The notes beneath the pieces were generated by a model. It was given only the letters and a program-made list of their open reading frames with translations, searched no databases and had not been told where the DNA came from. A stretch of DNA of 64,000 bases from Christiangramia forsetii KT0803. GTDB lineage: Bacteria > Bacteroidota > Bacteroidia > Flavobacteriales > Flavobacteriaceae. The translations under genes and the position numbers were made by a program. The stretch is taken from assembly GCF_000060345.1 (NCBI RefSeq), contig NC_008571.1, positions 2,914,001 through 2,978,000 of the forward strand. Reading direction: 5' to 3'. Below are positions 1 to 8,812 of the stretch, one piece after another (positions within the stretch are counted from its first letter, which is position 1; the number at the start of each line of letters is the position of its first letter).

Positions 1-43
1 TTTAATGATTTGAAGCTGAAACAGAAAGTTCAATATTAAAATT

Positions 44-69
44 TCATCCTTCGACTGCGCTCAGGATGA
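44..69. repeat. REP-like hairpin repeat
   Basis: A 7-bp stem (TCATCCT at 44-50 with AGGATGA at 63-69) encloses a loop beginning TCGACTGCGC. From memory, sequences of this form are scattered in many copies between genes of flavobacterial genomes. It lies downstream of argS, where it could act as a transcript-end hairpin. The repeat status is inferred from recall; only one copy is in this window. Confidence 0.45.
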
Positions 70-110
70 CAATCGTATTTCTTAACGCCTTAAAATGCTT
101 TTCAGTTTAG

Positions 111-131
111 ATGCTGAAACAAGTTCAGCAT
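111..131. repeat. REP-like hairpin repeat
   Basis: A perfect 8-bp inverted repeat, ATGCTGAA (111-118) and TTCAGCAT (124-131), with a 5-nt loop, followed by GACG. Like the hairpin at 44-69, it resembles dispersed intergenic palindromes of Flavobacteriaceae and sits in the non-coding stretch after argS. Confidence 0.45.
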
Positions 132-206
132 GACGAAATGTTTCACTTCGTACTTCCTCTTTTATTTACTTTCTTCCGAAGACTTCCGCAGATTCTTTTC
201 TCCCTT

Positions 207-234
207 CACTCTTCACTTCTCACTCTTCACTTCT
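207..234. repeat. 14-bp tandem direct repeat
   Basis: The unit CACTCTTCACTTCT occurs twice back to back (207-220 and 221-234) in a pyrimidine-rich tract that ends just before the argS stop codon. Nothing coding was seen in 1-243. Confidence 0.6.
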
Positions 235-243
235 AACTTCAGC

Positions 244-2022
244 TTACATTCTCTCCGGAACCTCGATCCCAAGTAGCTTAAACCCTGATTTTATAACGTT
301 TGCTACTAATCCTGACAATTGTACTCTGAAAACTTTTTCAGCTTCATCATCAATACCCAAAATCTGAACATTTTGATAAAAGGAATTGAAAGATTTCACC
401 AGTTCATAGGTGTAATTAGCGATTAGTGCAGGCGAATGATTTTCTGCCGCTAAAGCAATGGTCTCTGGAAATAATTGAACCTGCTTGATCAATTCTTTCT
501 CTTTTTCATGAAAACTAAACTCTTTCGATAGCTCTGCTGAAGTATCAAATTCAGCTTTTCTTAGAATTGACTGGATCCTTGCATAAGTATATTGAATAAA
601 CGGCCCCGTATTTCCCTGAAAATCGACCGATTCTTCAGGATTAAAAAGGATTCGTTTTTTAGGGTCTACCTTTAAAATGTAATATTTCAAAGCTCCAAGC
701 CCAATAATTCTGTATAGTTCTTCTTTTTCGGTTTCAGAATAGCCATCAAGCTTCCCTAATTCCTCTGAAATATTTTTAGCAGTTTCAGCCATTTCCCTAA
801 TAAGATCATCAGCATCAACTACCGTACCTTCACGACTTTTCATCTTCCCGCTAGGAAGATCCACCATTCCGTAACTTAGGTGATACAAGGCATCTGCCCA
901 ATCGTAACCAAGTTTTTTCAGAATAAGGAAAAGCACTTTAAAATGATATTCCTGTTCGTTCCCAACGGTATATACCATCTGGTTGATATCAAAATCTGCA
1001 AATCTCTGAATGGCAGTTCCAATATCCTGGGTCATATAAACCGCTGTTCCGTCACTTCTTAGAACGATCTTTTCATCCAGCCCCTCGTCACTAAGATCAA
1101 TCCAGACACTTCCATCATCTTTTTTATAAAAAACTCCGTCTTCCAGGCCTTTCTGAATATTATCCTTACCTAATATATAAGTTTCGCTTTCGTAATAATT
1201 CTTGTCAAAATCGACCCCGAGAGCATCATAGGTTTTCTCGAATCCGTCATAAACCCATTGGTTCATGGTAGACCAAAGTTTCACTACTTCCAGATCGTTC
1301 GCTTCCCATTTTCTCAGCATTTCCTGAGCTTCTACAAAAATTGGAGCCTGAGCCTTTGCTTCCTCTTCGCTCTTTCCTTCTTCCTTTAGCTGAGCTATTT
1401 CCTTCTTATATTCCTGATCAAATTTTACGTAGTAATTCCCAACCAGTTTATCGCCTTTTAGACCGGTAGATTGCGGAGTTTCTTCATTTCCAAATTTCTG
1501 CCAGGCGACCATAGATTTACAAATATGTATTCCACGGTCATTGATCACCTGCACCTTATAAACTTCATTTCCGGCCGCTTTTAAAATTTCAGAAACTGAA
1601 TATCCTAAGAGGTTGTTTCTAATATGACCAAGATGCAACGGCTTATTGGTATTAGGTGAAGAATATTCCACCATAATTCCGCTGGCGTCGCTTTGTGGCA
1701 AAAGAATCCCGAAATCTTCTCTATCCTTAACATCATTAAAGAAATTGATGTAATATTGGTCACTGATCACGATATTCAGAAAACCCTGAATTACATTAAA
1801 ACTGGCAACTTCTTCAACCTCATCTTCCAGATACTTCCCAATTTTTTCAGCTAATTGCGCAGGACTGGTTCTGAGCTGTTTTAGCATCGGAAAAACCACC
1901 AAAGTGATATCGCCTTCAAAATCTTTACGGGTAGGCTGAAATTCGATGTTTTCAGGTTCAACCTCATAATGCTTCTTGACGGCCTCGTTTACTTTTGATG
2001 CAAGAATTTGTTCAATATTCAT
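244..2022 (-). CDS. argS: Arginyl-tRNA synthetase
   Basis: Class I aminoacyl-tRNA synthetase that charges tRNA-Arg with arginine in the cytoplasm; 592 aa, normal for the family. The N-terminal tRNA-binding (Add-1-like) region is followed by the HIGH-type signature HLGH at residues 130-133 within SSPNTNKPLHLGH. A KMSKS-like KMKSR comes later (before EGTVVDADD), and a C-terminal helical anticodon-binding domain ends in ..LGIEVPERM. The reading frame is open upstream to an ATG at 2115. I chose the ATG at 2020-2022 (MNIEQILASK) because it matches the usual family N-terminus, has an AGGA a few bases before it, and lies just downstream of a TATCTTTG promoter box (2064-2071) that would sit inside the longer version. 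Confidence 0.96.
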   Translation of the reverse strand: MNIEQILASKVNEAVKKHYEVEPENIEFQPTRKDFEGDITLVVFPMLKQLRTSPAQLAEKIGKYLEDEVEEVASFNVIQGFLNIVISDQYYINFFNDVKDREDFGILLPQSDASGIMVEYSSPNTNKPLHLGHIRNNLLGYSVSEILKAAGNEVYKVQVINDRGIHICKSMVAWQKFGNEETPQSTGLKGDKLVGNYYVKFDQEYKKEIAQLKEEGKSEEEAKAQAPIFVEAQEMLRKWEANDLEVVKLWSTMNQWVYDGFEKTYDALGVDFDKNYYESETYILGKDNIQKGLEDGVFYKKDDGSVWIDLSDEGLDEKIVLRSDGTAVYMTQDIGTAIQRFADFDINQMVYTVGNEQEYHFKVLFLILKKLGYDWADALYHLSYGMVDLPSGKMKSREGTVVDADDLIREMAETAKNISEELGKLDGYSETEKEELYRIIGLGALKYYILKVDPKKRILFNPEESVDFQGNTGPFIQYTYARIQSILRKAEFDTSAELSKEFSFHEKEKELIKQVQLFPETIALAAENHSPALIANYTYELVKSFNSFYQNVQILGIDDEAEKVFRVQLSGLVANVIKSGFKLLGIEVPERM

Positions 2023-2063
2023 TTTCCTATGCTTTTTAGCGTATTTCCAATAATTTAAGTGTG

Positions 2064-2071
2064 CAAAGATA
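2064..2071 (-). promoter_or_regulatory. Promoter -7 box of argS
   Basis: The minus strand reads TATCTTTG followed by CAC, a perfect match to the Bacteroidota -7 consensus TAnnTTTG. The expected TTG at -33 is not clear (CTTT at the right distance). Transcription would start near 2057, giving a leader of roughly 35 nt to the 2022 start codon. Confidence 0.5.
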
Positions 2072-2154
2072 AAATAAAAAATTTCTAAAGGCATAGTATT
2101 ATAGACAGCCGACATCAGGATTTAAAAGAATATTATCCCTCATATTTGCCTTTA

Positions 2155-2335
2155 TTACTTTTTTTCTATTGATGAAAAAAGTAACCAAAAAAATCTAGGC
2201 TTACACAAGTTGATTTAAATTTATCGTTCACCACCTAAATTTTAGGAACTCGCTATAAAAATTCTCGTGAGTAGAATGAGTTGGCAAGCTCAAACAGCCT
2301 AAAATTCTACGGTAGTTTCACTTCAAATTTTACTA
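2155..2335. repeat. Possible degraded dispersed intergenic element
   Basis: The 2072-2481 stretch has no convincing gene. It opens with a 10-bp inverted repeat (TTACTTTTTT at 2155-2164, AAAAAAGTAA at 2175-2184). Further on are an AT-rich near-palindrome CCTAAATTTTAGG (about 2233-2245) and a partly inverted copy, GCCTAAAATTC, near 2297-2307. The order of these pieces resembles long intergenic repeats I recall from other flavobacteria. Copy number elsewhere in this genome cannot be judged here. Confidence 0.35.
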
Positions 2336-2481
2336 TAAACTTTCGATAGGCCATAATAAATTACCCAAATCTTGAAACTGATCATTTAAATTAGTGAAAT
2401 AATTATCATTGGTAAGATCAGGTAATAAAGCATATCTCGAAGTCATTTAAAATTCAAATCCTTATATTTAGGAAAAAAGAA

Positions 2482-2910
2482 ATGCTAATTAATATTTCCT
2501 ATAACCGCCCGGCCATTTCAGAAAAAATAAATACAGAAGTGGGTAAGCCTTTCACGTTGATGCAAAGGGTAAAATTAAAAGGCAGCGGATCCCCAAAACT
2601 GCAAATTACCTCCACAAGTATAGACATTCACAATCTCCTTATTCTGGATAACAACGCCAATATTTGCAATGTAGAAATGAGAAATAGTGGCATTATTGTG
2701 ATGTTTAGATCGCTATTAGAAACCTACGCTCTGGTAATTCCATATTATAAATTGAACCTTTACAAAGGCAAAGCTGAAGAATACAGCATCTATAAGGATC
2801 ATCATTTTATCAAGGTAAAGGCTGATACCCCGGGAATTCATAAGTTTTTCAAAAAGATTATTGATTATAAGAATGACAATGCGCCAACTCAAATTGAAGA
2901 TCTTCGGTAA
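2482..2910 (+). CDS. Hypothetical protein (flavobacterial)
   Basis: A 142-aa soluble protein with no signal peptide or membrane segment. I do not recognise a named domain. It has an N-terminal beta-rich half (LINISYNRPAI.., VKLKGSG..) and a basic C-terminal third (HKFFKKIIDYK). The segment ALVIPYYKLNLYKGK followed by a short strand-turn-strand looks like a small PH-like or beta-barrel fold, but that is only an impression. It stands alone, on the opposite strand from argS and the same strand as the MarC gene about 100 bp downstream. The start is ATG with GGAAAAAAGAA in front of it. The ordinary codon pattern and good coding statistics suggest it is real. Confidence 0.75.
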   Translation: MLINISYNRPAISEKINTEVGKPFTLMQRVKLKGSGSPKLQITSTSIDIHNLLILDNNANICNVEMRNSGIIVMFRSLLETYALVIPYYKLNLYKGKAEEYSIYKDHHFIKVKADTPGIHKFFKKIIDYKNDNAPTQIEDLR

Positions 2911-3015
2911 TACTCAGTTTACATTCTTCAATTTTCAAGTGTTTTGTTTAACCTAAAATTGATTTCATTTTAATTTTTCAGAAGAAAAGCTGATGCAATT
3001 TTGCTGAAAAAATTA

Positions 3016-3642
3016 ATGGAGCTATTTATTTATATTTTCGCAGCACTCTTCTCGGTTATAAATCCGCTAGGAACGGTCCCGATCTTTGTTGGACTCACCA
3101 AAGAAGATTCAAAAGCCGAAAGATCAAAAACGTCCATTTTAACGGTGATCAATATCTTTGTTATTCTGCTTATTAGCTTTTTTACCGGCAGGTATATTCT
3201 AAATTTCTTCGGAATAAGTCTAGACTCCCTAAGAATCGCGGGCGGACTTATCATAACAACTTCGGGATTTGCCTTGCTTACAGGTTCTTTTTCAAAACAT
3301 AAAGGAATGGATAAGCCAAAAGTAAAGGAAGATGCTTTTCAAAGGGATGGTGTTTCGCTTACACCGCTGGCAATCCCAATGCTTGCAGGACCTGGATCAA
3401 TTTCATTTCTTATCGGACTTTACCAGGAATATGAATCATGGAATGATAAATTAATTGCTGTAATGGCAATTTTTAGTGTTTGCCTGGCAACTTTATTAGT
3501 GCTAAGAAGTTCGCATTATATTGTAAATATACTTGGAGCATCCGGAATCAACGCAATATCAAGGATTATCGGGTTTATTGTAATCGCTATTGGTGTGGAA
3601 TATATAAGTTCATCTGTCATAAACTTATTAAGTAGTGTTTAA
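3016..3642 (+). CDS. MarC family integral membrane protein
   Basis: A 208-aa, very hydrophobic protein with about six membrane segments in two repeats of three. It begins with the family's typical opening, in which a short helix leads into SVINPLGTVPIFVGLT; LTPLAIPMLAGPGS is the equivalent motif in the second half. MarC/UPF0056 proteins are inner-membrane proteins of uncertain transport function, and the old link to multiple antibiotic resistance has not held up. The frame is open to a TTG at 3001, but the ATG at 3016 gives the usual N-terminus and is preferred. It converges on the small membrane protein gene at 3647 with only 4 nt between the stops. Confidence 0.9.
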   Translation: MELFIYIFAALFSVINPLGTVPIFVGLTKEDSKAERSKTSILTVINIFVILLISFFTGRYILNFFGISLDSLRIAGGLIITTSGFALLTGSFSKHKGMDKPKVKEDAFQRDGVSLTPLAIPMLAGPGSISFLIGLYQEYESWNDKLIAVMAIFSVCLATLLVLRSSHYIVNILGASGINAISRIIGFIVIAIGVEYISSSVINLLSSV

Positions 3643-3646
3643 TAAA

Positions 3647-3850
3647 TTACCTTTTCCTAAAAGCTAATCCTCCAACTAAAGAAAGTATTCCAAATACGAT
3701 CATAGCATAAGACTGGGTGTTATCGCCATGAGCTTCAACCTGCAAAGGCCCTGCATCTATTGAAAATTCAGGTGTAATGAGCTGATACGCTCCATAACCA
3801 ACCAATCCTATTCCAATGATCAAAAGGACAAATTTAAGCACGTTATTCAT
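3647..3850 (-). CDS. Small two-helix membrane protein
   Basis: A 67-aa protein with an N-terminal hydrophobic helix (residues about 5-25), a short polar loop (TPEFSIDAGPLQVEAHGDN) and a second helix (about 48-63) ending in FRKR, consistent with a cytoplasmic C-terminus. The layout resembles DUF3185-type small membrane proteins, but I cannot assign it firmly. Its ATG lies 70 bp from the divergently transcribed SDR gene, so the two promoters share that gap. Function unknown. Confidence 0.75.
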   Translation of the reverse strand: MNNVLKFVLLIIGIGLVGYGAYQLITPEFSIDAGPLQVEAHGDNTQSYAMIVFGILSLVGGLAFRKR

Positions 3851-3920
3851 TTAATAAAGTTTTATTAATCTGAAGTGAAAGTAATAATTTAATCTCTAAT
3901 TTGATGTTCAAATTCTTCAA

Positions 3921-5357
3921 ATGCGCATATTACTTACCGGGGCCAATGGATACATAGGTATGAGGCTTTTGCCACAATTGCTTGAACAGGGACATGAAGT
4001 AGTTTGTGCAGTTCGAAACCGAAGCAGGTTTACCTCCAATGAAGAACTCAAAGAGAAAGTTGAAATTGTAGAAATAGATTTTCTTAAGGATTCAACAGCA
4101 GCGGAAAAGATTAAAAATATCGATGTTGCTTATTACCTCATCCATTCAATGACGGGTTCCACCAAAGATTTTGACAAACAGGAAGCCCAGGCTGCAGAGA
4201 ATTTTAATAAAATGATGGCTGAAACTTCCGTAAATCAGGTGATCTACCTTAGCGGTATCATTAACGAAGAAGAGTTATCTAAACATTTAAAATCCAGAAA
4301 AGCTGTTGAAGAAATTCTTTACAAAGGAAATTTCAATGTCACCGTTTTAAGAGCGGCTATTATTGTAGGTTCAGGAAGTTCTTCGTTTGAGATCATTCGT
4401 GATCTTTGTGAAAAACTCCCCGCTATGATCACTCCAAAATGGGTGAAAACAAAATCCCAACCTATTGCTATCCGGAATATTATTCAGTATTTGACCGGAG
4501 TTATTGGTCTTGAAGAATGTTATAACGAATCTTTTGATGTTGGCGGTCCAGATGTTATCACCTATCAGGAAATGATGGAACAATATGCTGAAGTTCGAGG
4601 CTTAAAACTCTGGATCGTTGGAGTACCATTTATGTCCCCAAAACTAAGTTCCTACTGGTTGTATTTTGTAACCTCCACTTCTTACCGACTTGCGCAAAAT
4701 CTTGTAGATAGTATGGCTATTGAAGTTATCACCAAAGATACACGTCTTCAGGAAATCCTTAATATTGAACTCATTCAGTATAAAGAAGCCATTAAAATGG
4801 CATTTCATAAAATTGAACAAAATGAGGTGATCTCCAGCTGGAAAGATTCCCTTAGTAGCGGGAGGTTCAGAAAAGAACTGAATAAGTATGTTCAGATTCC
4901 GAAATACGGGTGTCTGCAGGATAAAAAATCCATAGAAGTTGAAGATCCCGAGGAAGCCCTGGAAAGAGTATGGGCAATTGGTGGACTAAATGGTTGGTAT
5001 TACGGAAACTGGCTTTGGAAAGTACGTGGTTACATGGATAAACTTTTTGGTGGAGTTGGCCTTCGCAGAGGGAGAACCCACCCAAACAGGATCAATGCCG
5101 GAGATTCACTTGATTTCTGGAGAGTTCTCCTGGCCGATAAAGAGGAAAAAAGATTACTGTTATTTGCTGAAATGAAAGTTCCCGGGGAAGCATGGCTGGA
5201 ATTTAAAATAGATGAAGACAATGTACTTCACCAAAATGCTACTTTTAGACCTAAGGGTTTACTTGGGCGGGCTTACTGGTATTCTATGTATCCGTTTCAT
5301 TATTTCATATTTGAGGGTATGATCAATAGAATTGCGAAGGGGATTAAAAAAGATTAG
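3921..5357 (+). CDS. SDR-family oxidoreductase with DUF2867 domain
   Basis: A 478-aa fusion. Residues 1 to about 300 form an NAD(P)-binding Rossmann domain of the atypical SDR/NmrA type: GANGYIG at 7-13 is the dinucleotide loop, YYLIHSMTG follows the fourth strand, and YLSGI is near the usual catalytic strand. The C-terminal ~160 residues (from about 320, with WYYGNWLWKVRGYMDKLFGG and PGEAWLEF) match DUF2867. E. coli YbjT has the same two-part layout. The substrate is unknown; a role in quinone, lipid or redox metabolism is only a guess. It precedes the BCCT transporter by 25 bp on the same strand, so the two may be co-transcribed. Confidence 0.88.
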   Translation: MRILLTGANGYIGMRLLPQLLEQGHEVVCAVRNRSRFTSNEELKEKVEIVEIDFLKDSTAAEKIKNIDVAYYLIHSMTGSTKDFDKQEAQAAENFNKMMAETSVNQVIYLSGIINEEELSKHLKSRKAVEEILYKGNFNVTVLRAAIIVGSGSSSFEIIRDLCEKLPAMITPKWVKTKSQPIAIRNIIQYLTGVIGLEECYNESFDVGGPDVITYQEMMEQYAEVRGLKLWIVGVPFMSPKLSSYWLYFVTSTSYRLAQNLVDSMAIEVITKDTRLQEILNIELIQYKEAIKMAFHKIEQNEVISSWKDSLSSGRFRKELNKYVQIPKYGCLQDKKSIEVEDPEEALERVWAIGGLNGWYYGNWLWKVRGYMDKLFGGVGLRRGRTHPNRINAGDSLDFWRVLLADKEEKRLLLFAEMKVPGEAWLEFKIDEDNVLHQNATFRPKGLLGRAYWYSMYPFHYFIFEGMINRIAKGIKKD

Positions 5358-5382
5358 TTTTATGAACTAAGAACCACCCAAC

Positions 5383-6885
5383 TTGAAGTCAAATTTCAAC
5401 GCACTATTTAAGAATAAAGTCTTTTTGATCTCTGCGATCATTCTTATTCTTAGCTCTATCCTCATTTTCGTATTTACGAATCAGTTTTATAATAGCATCG
5501 AAGAACTCTCCCTTTGGGTAAGGGAATACTTCGGAACTTTTTATCTCTGGCTGGGATTAGGCTGTGTTATTTTCCTTCTCATTATTGCATTCTCTAAATT
5601 CGGAAGAATAAGACTGGGCACTTCTGCGCCAGAATTCGATAGATTATCATGGATCGCAATGCTTTATTCTGCAGGAATGGGAGCCGGTATTCTTCTAAGA
5701 GCAGTACAGGAGCCAGTATTCATGTTTCTAAACAATCCCATTCAAACCGGAGAAACTGCGGAAATTATTTCTTTAGAGTACACCTTTTATCAGTGGGGAT
5801 TTACAGCCTGGGCATTTTACGGGCTTTTTGCACTCGTTATTGGCTATTCCATTTTTGTAGAGAAGGCAGATGTGAGATTGAGTTCTGGATTTTCAGAATT
5901 TAAGAAAATTCGGCTACTACCGCCAGCTATTGATATTCTCACCATACTAACGACGGTAATCGGACTTGTGGCGGCGATTGGTTTAGGGACTACCCAAATT
6001 GAAGGTGGATTGAGTCATATGGAATCCAGAGAACCAGGTTCATTATTGCAAAATATGGCACTGGTATTTCTTATTTGTTCCCTAGCCTTCATGTCTGCAT
6101 GGGCTGGAGTAAACAAAGGCATAAAAAGAATTTCCAACTGGAATATTTATGTAGCGCTCTTACTAATGCTTTTTGTGTTTTTAACCGGGGATATTTCTGA
6201 AATATTACTGAATTTCTTCAATTCCCTCTATCATTATATTATTGATTTTATTCCTCTAAGTCTGGCAATAGGAGACTACGATCCCGGAGTGAAGTTTCTT
6301 ACTGACTGGACCTATTATTACTGGGCATTCTGGTTAGCCTGGGCCCCTTTTACAGGAATATTTATCGCTCGTATTTCAAAAGGAAGAACCATCCGTGAGA
6401 TGATATTGGGCGTTTTACTCATCCCTTCTTTAGGAAGTTTTTTCTGGTTTAGCGTTTTTGGCACCTCGGCATTTGAGTTAATTGAAAGCTGGAATTCTTA
6501 TAACAATGAATTTGGAAATGTCTTCACCTCCATGTTCGTGTTTTTTGAGGCTTATCCTTTACCTGTTATTACAAGTATTATGGTGATCGTTTTACTTATC
6601 AGTTTTCTGGTTACTTCGGTGGATTCTGCAATCTTCGTTCTAAGTATGTTTACCGATAAAGGTAATCCTGAACCGAAAAGAAAATACCGCCTTCTCTGGG
6701 CGGTATTGATCCTTATATTTTGTGAAGCGATTATTGTTCTAGGTCAGGTTAAACCTGATGCTGATGTTTTAACCGCTATGCAGAAATTCTTAATTATAAG
6801 CTCTTTGCCGTTTGCTATTTTAAGCGTGATAATTATCCTGCTTTTCAGCATTAAACTTTTTAGAAGAAGATCAGAAAAAATCTAA
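5383..6885 (+). CDS. BCCT-family transporter (betaine/choline/carnitine type)
   Basis: A 500-aa inner-membrane transporter with about 12 helices. Two family signatures are clear: SAGMGAGILLRAVQEPV, where many BCCT members have a tryptophan-containing FWGVAEP, and the long signature WAPFTGIFIARISKGRTIRE. The family takes up quaternary amines such as glycine betaine with Na+ or H+. The replaced aromatic residue in the first motif means the ligand may differ. Translation appears to start at TTG (5383), because no in-frame ATG occurs before the first membrane segment and an upstream ATG (5362) is closed at once by a stop. The stop overlaps that of the convergent ctlX by 4 nt. Confidence 0.9.
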   Translation: MKSNFNALFKNKVFLISAIILILSSILIFVFTNQFYNSIEELSLWVREYFGTFYLWLGLGCVIFLLIIAFSKFGRIRLGTSAPEFDRLSWIAMLYSAGMGAGILLRAVQEPVFMFLNNPIQTGETAEIISLEYTFYQWGFTAWAFYGLFALVIGYSIFVEKADVRLSSGFSEFKKIRLLPPAIDILTILTTVIGLVAAIGLGTTQIEGGLSHMESREPGSLLQNMALVFLICSLAFMSAWAGVNKGIKRISNWNIYVALLLMLFVFLTGDISEILLNFFNSLYHYIIDFIPLSLAIGDYDPGVKFLTDWTYYYWAFWLAWAPFTGIFIARISKGRTIREMILGVLLIPSLGSFFWFSVFGTSAFELIESWNSYNNEFGNVFTSMFVFFEAYPLPVITSIMVIVLLISFLVTSVDSAIFVLSMFTDKGNPEPKRKYRLLWAVLILIFCEAIIVLGQVKPDADVLTAMQKFLIISSLPFAILSVIIILLFSIKLFRRRSEKI

Positions 6886-7808
6886 GCTTCTGGCAGGAAC
6901 ACCTCGGCCATCATGCATCTTGCACTACCGCCACCGCAGGTTTCTATCGTTTGAATTTCAGAACTTAAAATTTCGCAATGTTTCTCAATTCTTGAAATCT
7001 GATCATCAGTAAGACTTCTGTGAGCTCTGGCGCTCATCACAAGATATTTCTTTTCTGAACCCTGAACCTGAAGCATATTCCCGGCAAACTCATGCATCTG
7101 CTCTTCACTGATGGAAATAATCTCCTTGTTATCCATTTTAAGATGCTTTACAACATTCTTACGTTCCTTTTTATCATCTATAGTATCCAAACAAATAACC
7201 GCAAATTCTTCGGCGACGCACATCATGACATTGGTATGATAAATAGGAAGCCTTTTATTTTCAACACTTTGATATGCATTGAAAATAACCGGTGTAAATT
7301 CAAAATCCTCACAAAATTCGATCAATAAATCTTCATCTGCTCTTGGAGAAATAGCACAGTAAGCCTTTTGATGTTCTCTATCTAAAATAAGACTCCCTGT
7401 TCCTTCTAAAAAAACATCATCTTCTTCTGCAATTGTATAATCTACAATTTCCTTAATTTTTAAGCCTGCATCTTCCAGTTCAGCAAAATATTGAAGTCGG
7501 CGTTCTTTTCTTCTATTTTCAGCAAACATTGGATATAGCGCAATTTTTCCGTCTTCATGAAAAGAGACCCAATTATTTGGAAATATTGAATCTGGTGTAT
7601 CATCTTCAGGAACATCATTTACTACCACCACATTTACTCCAACCGATCTTAGTTTCTCCACAAAAATATCGAACTCCTGTGTGGCCAGCTCATTTATGTC
7701 ATCTCCTTCAATTTCGGTCTGGAAATAATTATTTACCGCGGTTTGTTCATTCATTCTAAAACCAACCGGTCTTACCATCAATATCGTATCTGTAATCTGC
7801 TTCATCAT
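6882..7808 (-). CDS. ctlX: Citrulline utilization hydrolase CtlX-type (amidinotransferase fold)
   Basis: A 308-aa member of the guanidino-group modifying superfamily with the alpha/beta propeller fold. Visible elements are IFPNNWVSFHEDG, LEGTGSLILDR (the G-[ST]-G loop with a preceding acidic residue), YHTNVMMCV carrying the catalytic histidine, and CGGGSARCMMAE near the C-terminus. Cys298 in that last motif is the likely nucleophile. CtlX proteins hydrolyse citrulline or a related ureido/guanidino compound; the exact substrate here is inferred from family membership. The gene lies 7 bp downstream of a second amidinotransferase-fold gene in the same direction, a two-gene operon. It starts with two adjacent ATGs (7806 and 7803). 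Confidence 0.85.
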   Translation of the reverse strand: MMKQITDTILMVRPVGFRMNEQTAVNNYFQTEIEGDDINELATQEFDIFVEKLRSVGVNVVVVNDVPEDDTPDSIFPNNWVSFHEDGKIALYPMFAENRRKERRLQYFAELEDAGLKIKEIVDYTIAEEDDVFLEGTGSLILDREHQKAYCAISPRADEDLLIEFCEDFEFTPVIFNAYQSVENKRLPIYHTNVMMCVAEEFAVICLDTIDDKKERKNVVKHLKMDNKEIISISEEQMHEFAGNMLQVQGSEKKYLVMSARAHRSLTDDQISRIEKHCEILSSEIQTIETCGGGSARCMMAEVFLPEA

Positions 7809-7815
7809 AAAAAAT

Positions 7816-8727
7816 TTAATCCCTAATTAAAGGTAAAGTAGAACATCGTAATAAACCTTCCTGTTTGGAAATTTCAGCGTAAGGCACTTCTTCAACAGTG
7901 ATTCCCTGTTCTCTAAGCCATGAATTTAATCTGGTAAATCCTTTTTCAGAAATTACCACATCTTCAGAAATTGAGAAAATATTAGAATTCATCTGGTACA
8001 TTTCATCACGAGTGATCTCGTACACATTATCTCTTCCGAAGAAATTTATAAGCCATTCATATTCCTCTTCAATTAAAAAACCACCTTTATATAGGATAGC
8101 CTTATTTTTTCCTACAGGTTGAAAACAACAATCCAGGTGCAACGCATTATCTTTTGCTATGGTATTAGATTTTTTCAGGCTAAAGGAAACAACCTTCTTT
8201 TCGGGAAAGATCTTTTCTAAAGCTTCTACTGCCTGCCAGTTAGTTCTGGCGGTTATAAAATCTTTATAATCTTTTCCTTTGTAGGTGCCAACAAAAATAT
8301 AATCCCCGTAAGGCATTACATCACCACCTTCAATATGTGCTTCTTCAGGCAAGGTGATAATCTTGGCAGGATCTATTTTTTTAAGAACATGTTCAATAGC
8401 ATCAATCTCCTGATCACGGTCTGGAAGTATATTTGATTTTATAAACTTATCATCTATCACAAACGCGATATCGCGAGTAAAGATCTGATTATAATTCTCA
8501 ATTACCTTAGGTCTGAATACCTCAACTTCATATTTTTCAAAAACAGCAGCCACCGCTTCCATTTCTTTAATCATATCTTCTTCTTCAGGATAGGTCCCGG
8601 CCTTAATATGCTCTTGAGACTTTGGATCGTATGCCTCTTCTAATGTAGGAATAGGACCATTACTTTCGGCTGTTCCCAGCACCACAGTTCTAAGTCTTGA
8701 AGTTTCGTTGCTTATATGCAATTTCAT
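7816..8727 (-). CDS. Arginine deiminase / dimethylargininase-like hydrolase
   Basis: A 303-aa protein of the same fold as CtlX but from the ADI/DDAH branch. The catalytic elements are FTRD at 83-86, IEGGD at 132-136, HLD at 197-199 and RCSTLPL with Cys295 near the C-terminus. Such enzymes hydrolyse arginine, methylated arginine or related guanidines, giving citrulline plus ammonia or an amine. If so, the product could feed the downstream ctlX (7-bp gap). It is first in the pair and has its own -7 box directly after the gltA terminator. True arginine deiminases are longer (around 400 aa), so I do not call it arcA. Confidence 0.85.
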   Translation of the reverse strand: MKLHISNETSRLRTVVLGTAESNGPIPTLEEAYDPKSQEHIKAGTYPEEEDMIKEMEAVAAVFEKYEVEVFRPKVIENYNQIFTRDIAFVIDDKFIKSNILPDRDQEIDAIEHVLKKIDPAKIITLPEEAHIEGGDVMPYGDYIFVGTYKGKDYKDFITARTNWQAVEALEKIFPEKKVVSFSLKKSNTIAKDNALHLDCCFQPVGKNKAILYKGGFLIEEEYEWLINFFGRDNVYEITRDEMYQMNSNIFSISEDVVISEKGFTRLNSWLREQGITVEEVPYAEISKQEGLLRCSTLPLIRD

Positions 8728-8741
8728 TGCTAAAATTTTGA

Positions 8742-8749
8742 CAAATATA
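8742..8749 (-). promoter_or_regulatory. Promoter -7 box for the deiminase-ctlX pair
   Basis: The minus strand reads TATATTTG, a perfect TAnnTTTG match, 14 nt before the start codon at 8727. Transcription would begin about 8 nt before the ATG. A -33 TTG would fall inside the gltA terminator stem and is absent, so the call rests on the -7 box and position. Confidence 0.4.
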
Positions 8750-8780
8750 AAAAAGCTTCATCCGTTGATGAAGCTTTTTT
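8749..8780 (-). terminator. Intrinsic terminator of gltA
   Basis: A perfect 14-bp inverted repeat (8749-8762 and 8767-8780) with a 4-nt CGTT loop. The stem runs AAAAAAGCTTCATC, so an A-tract and T-tract flank the GC part on either strand and the structure could work both ways. It is 32 nt past the gltA stop. Confidence 0.9.
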
Positions 8781-8812
8781 AATTAATTCATTTTTGATAA
8801 GAATATGGAATC

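Noticed and set aside
2023-2115. Longer argS with 31 extra N-terminal residues
   Set aside because: The extension is aromatic and unlike family N-termini, and it contains a TATCTTTG promoter box. The ATG at 2022 gives the normal start.
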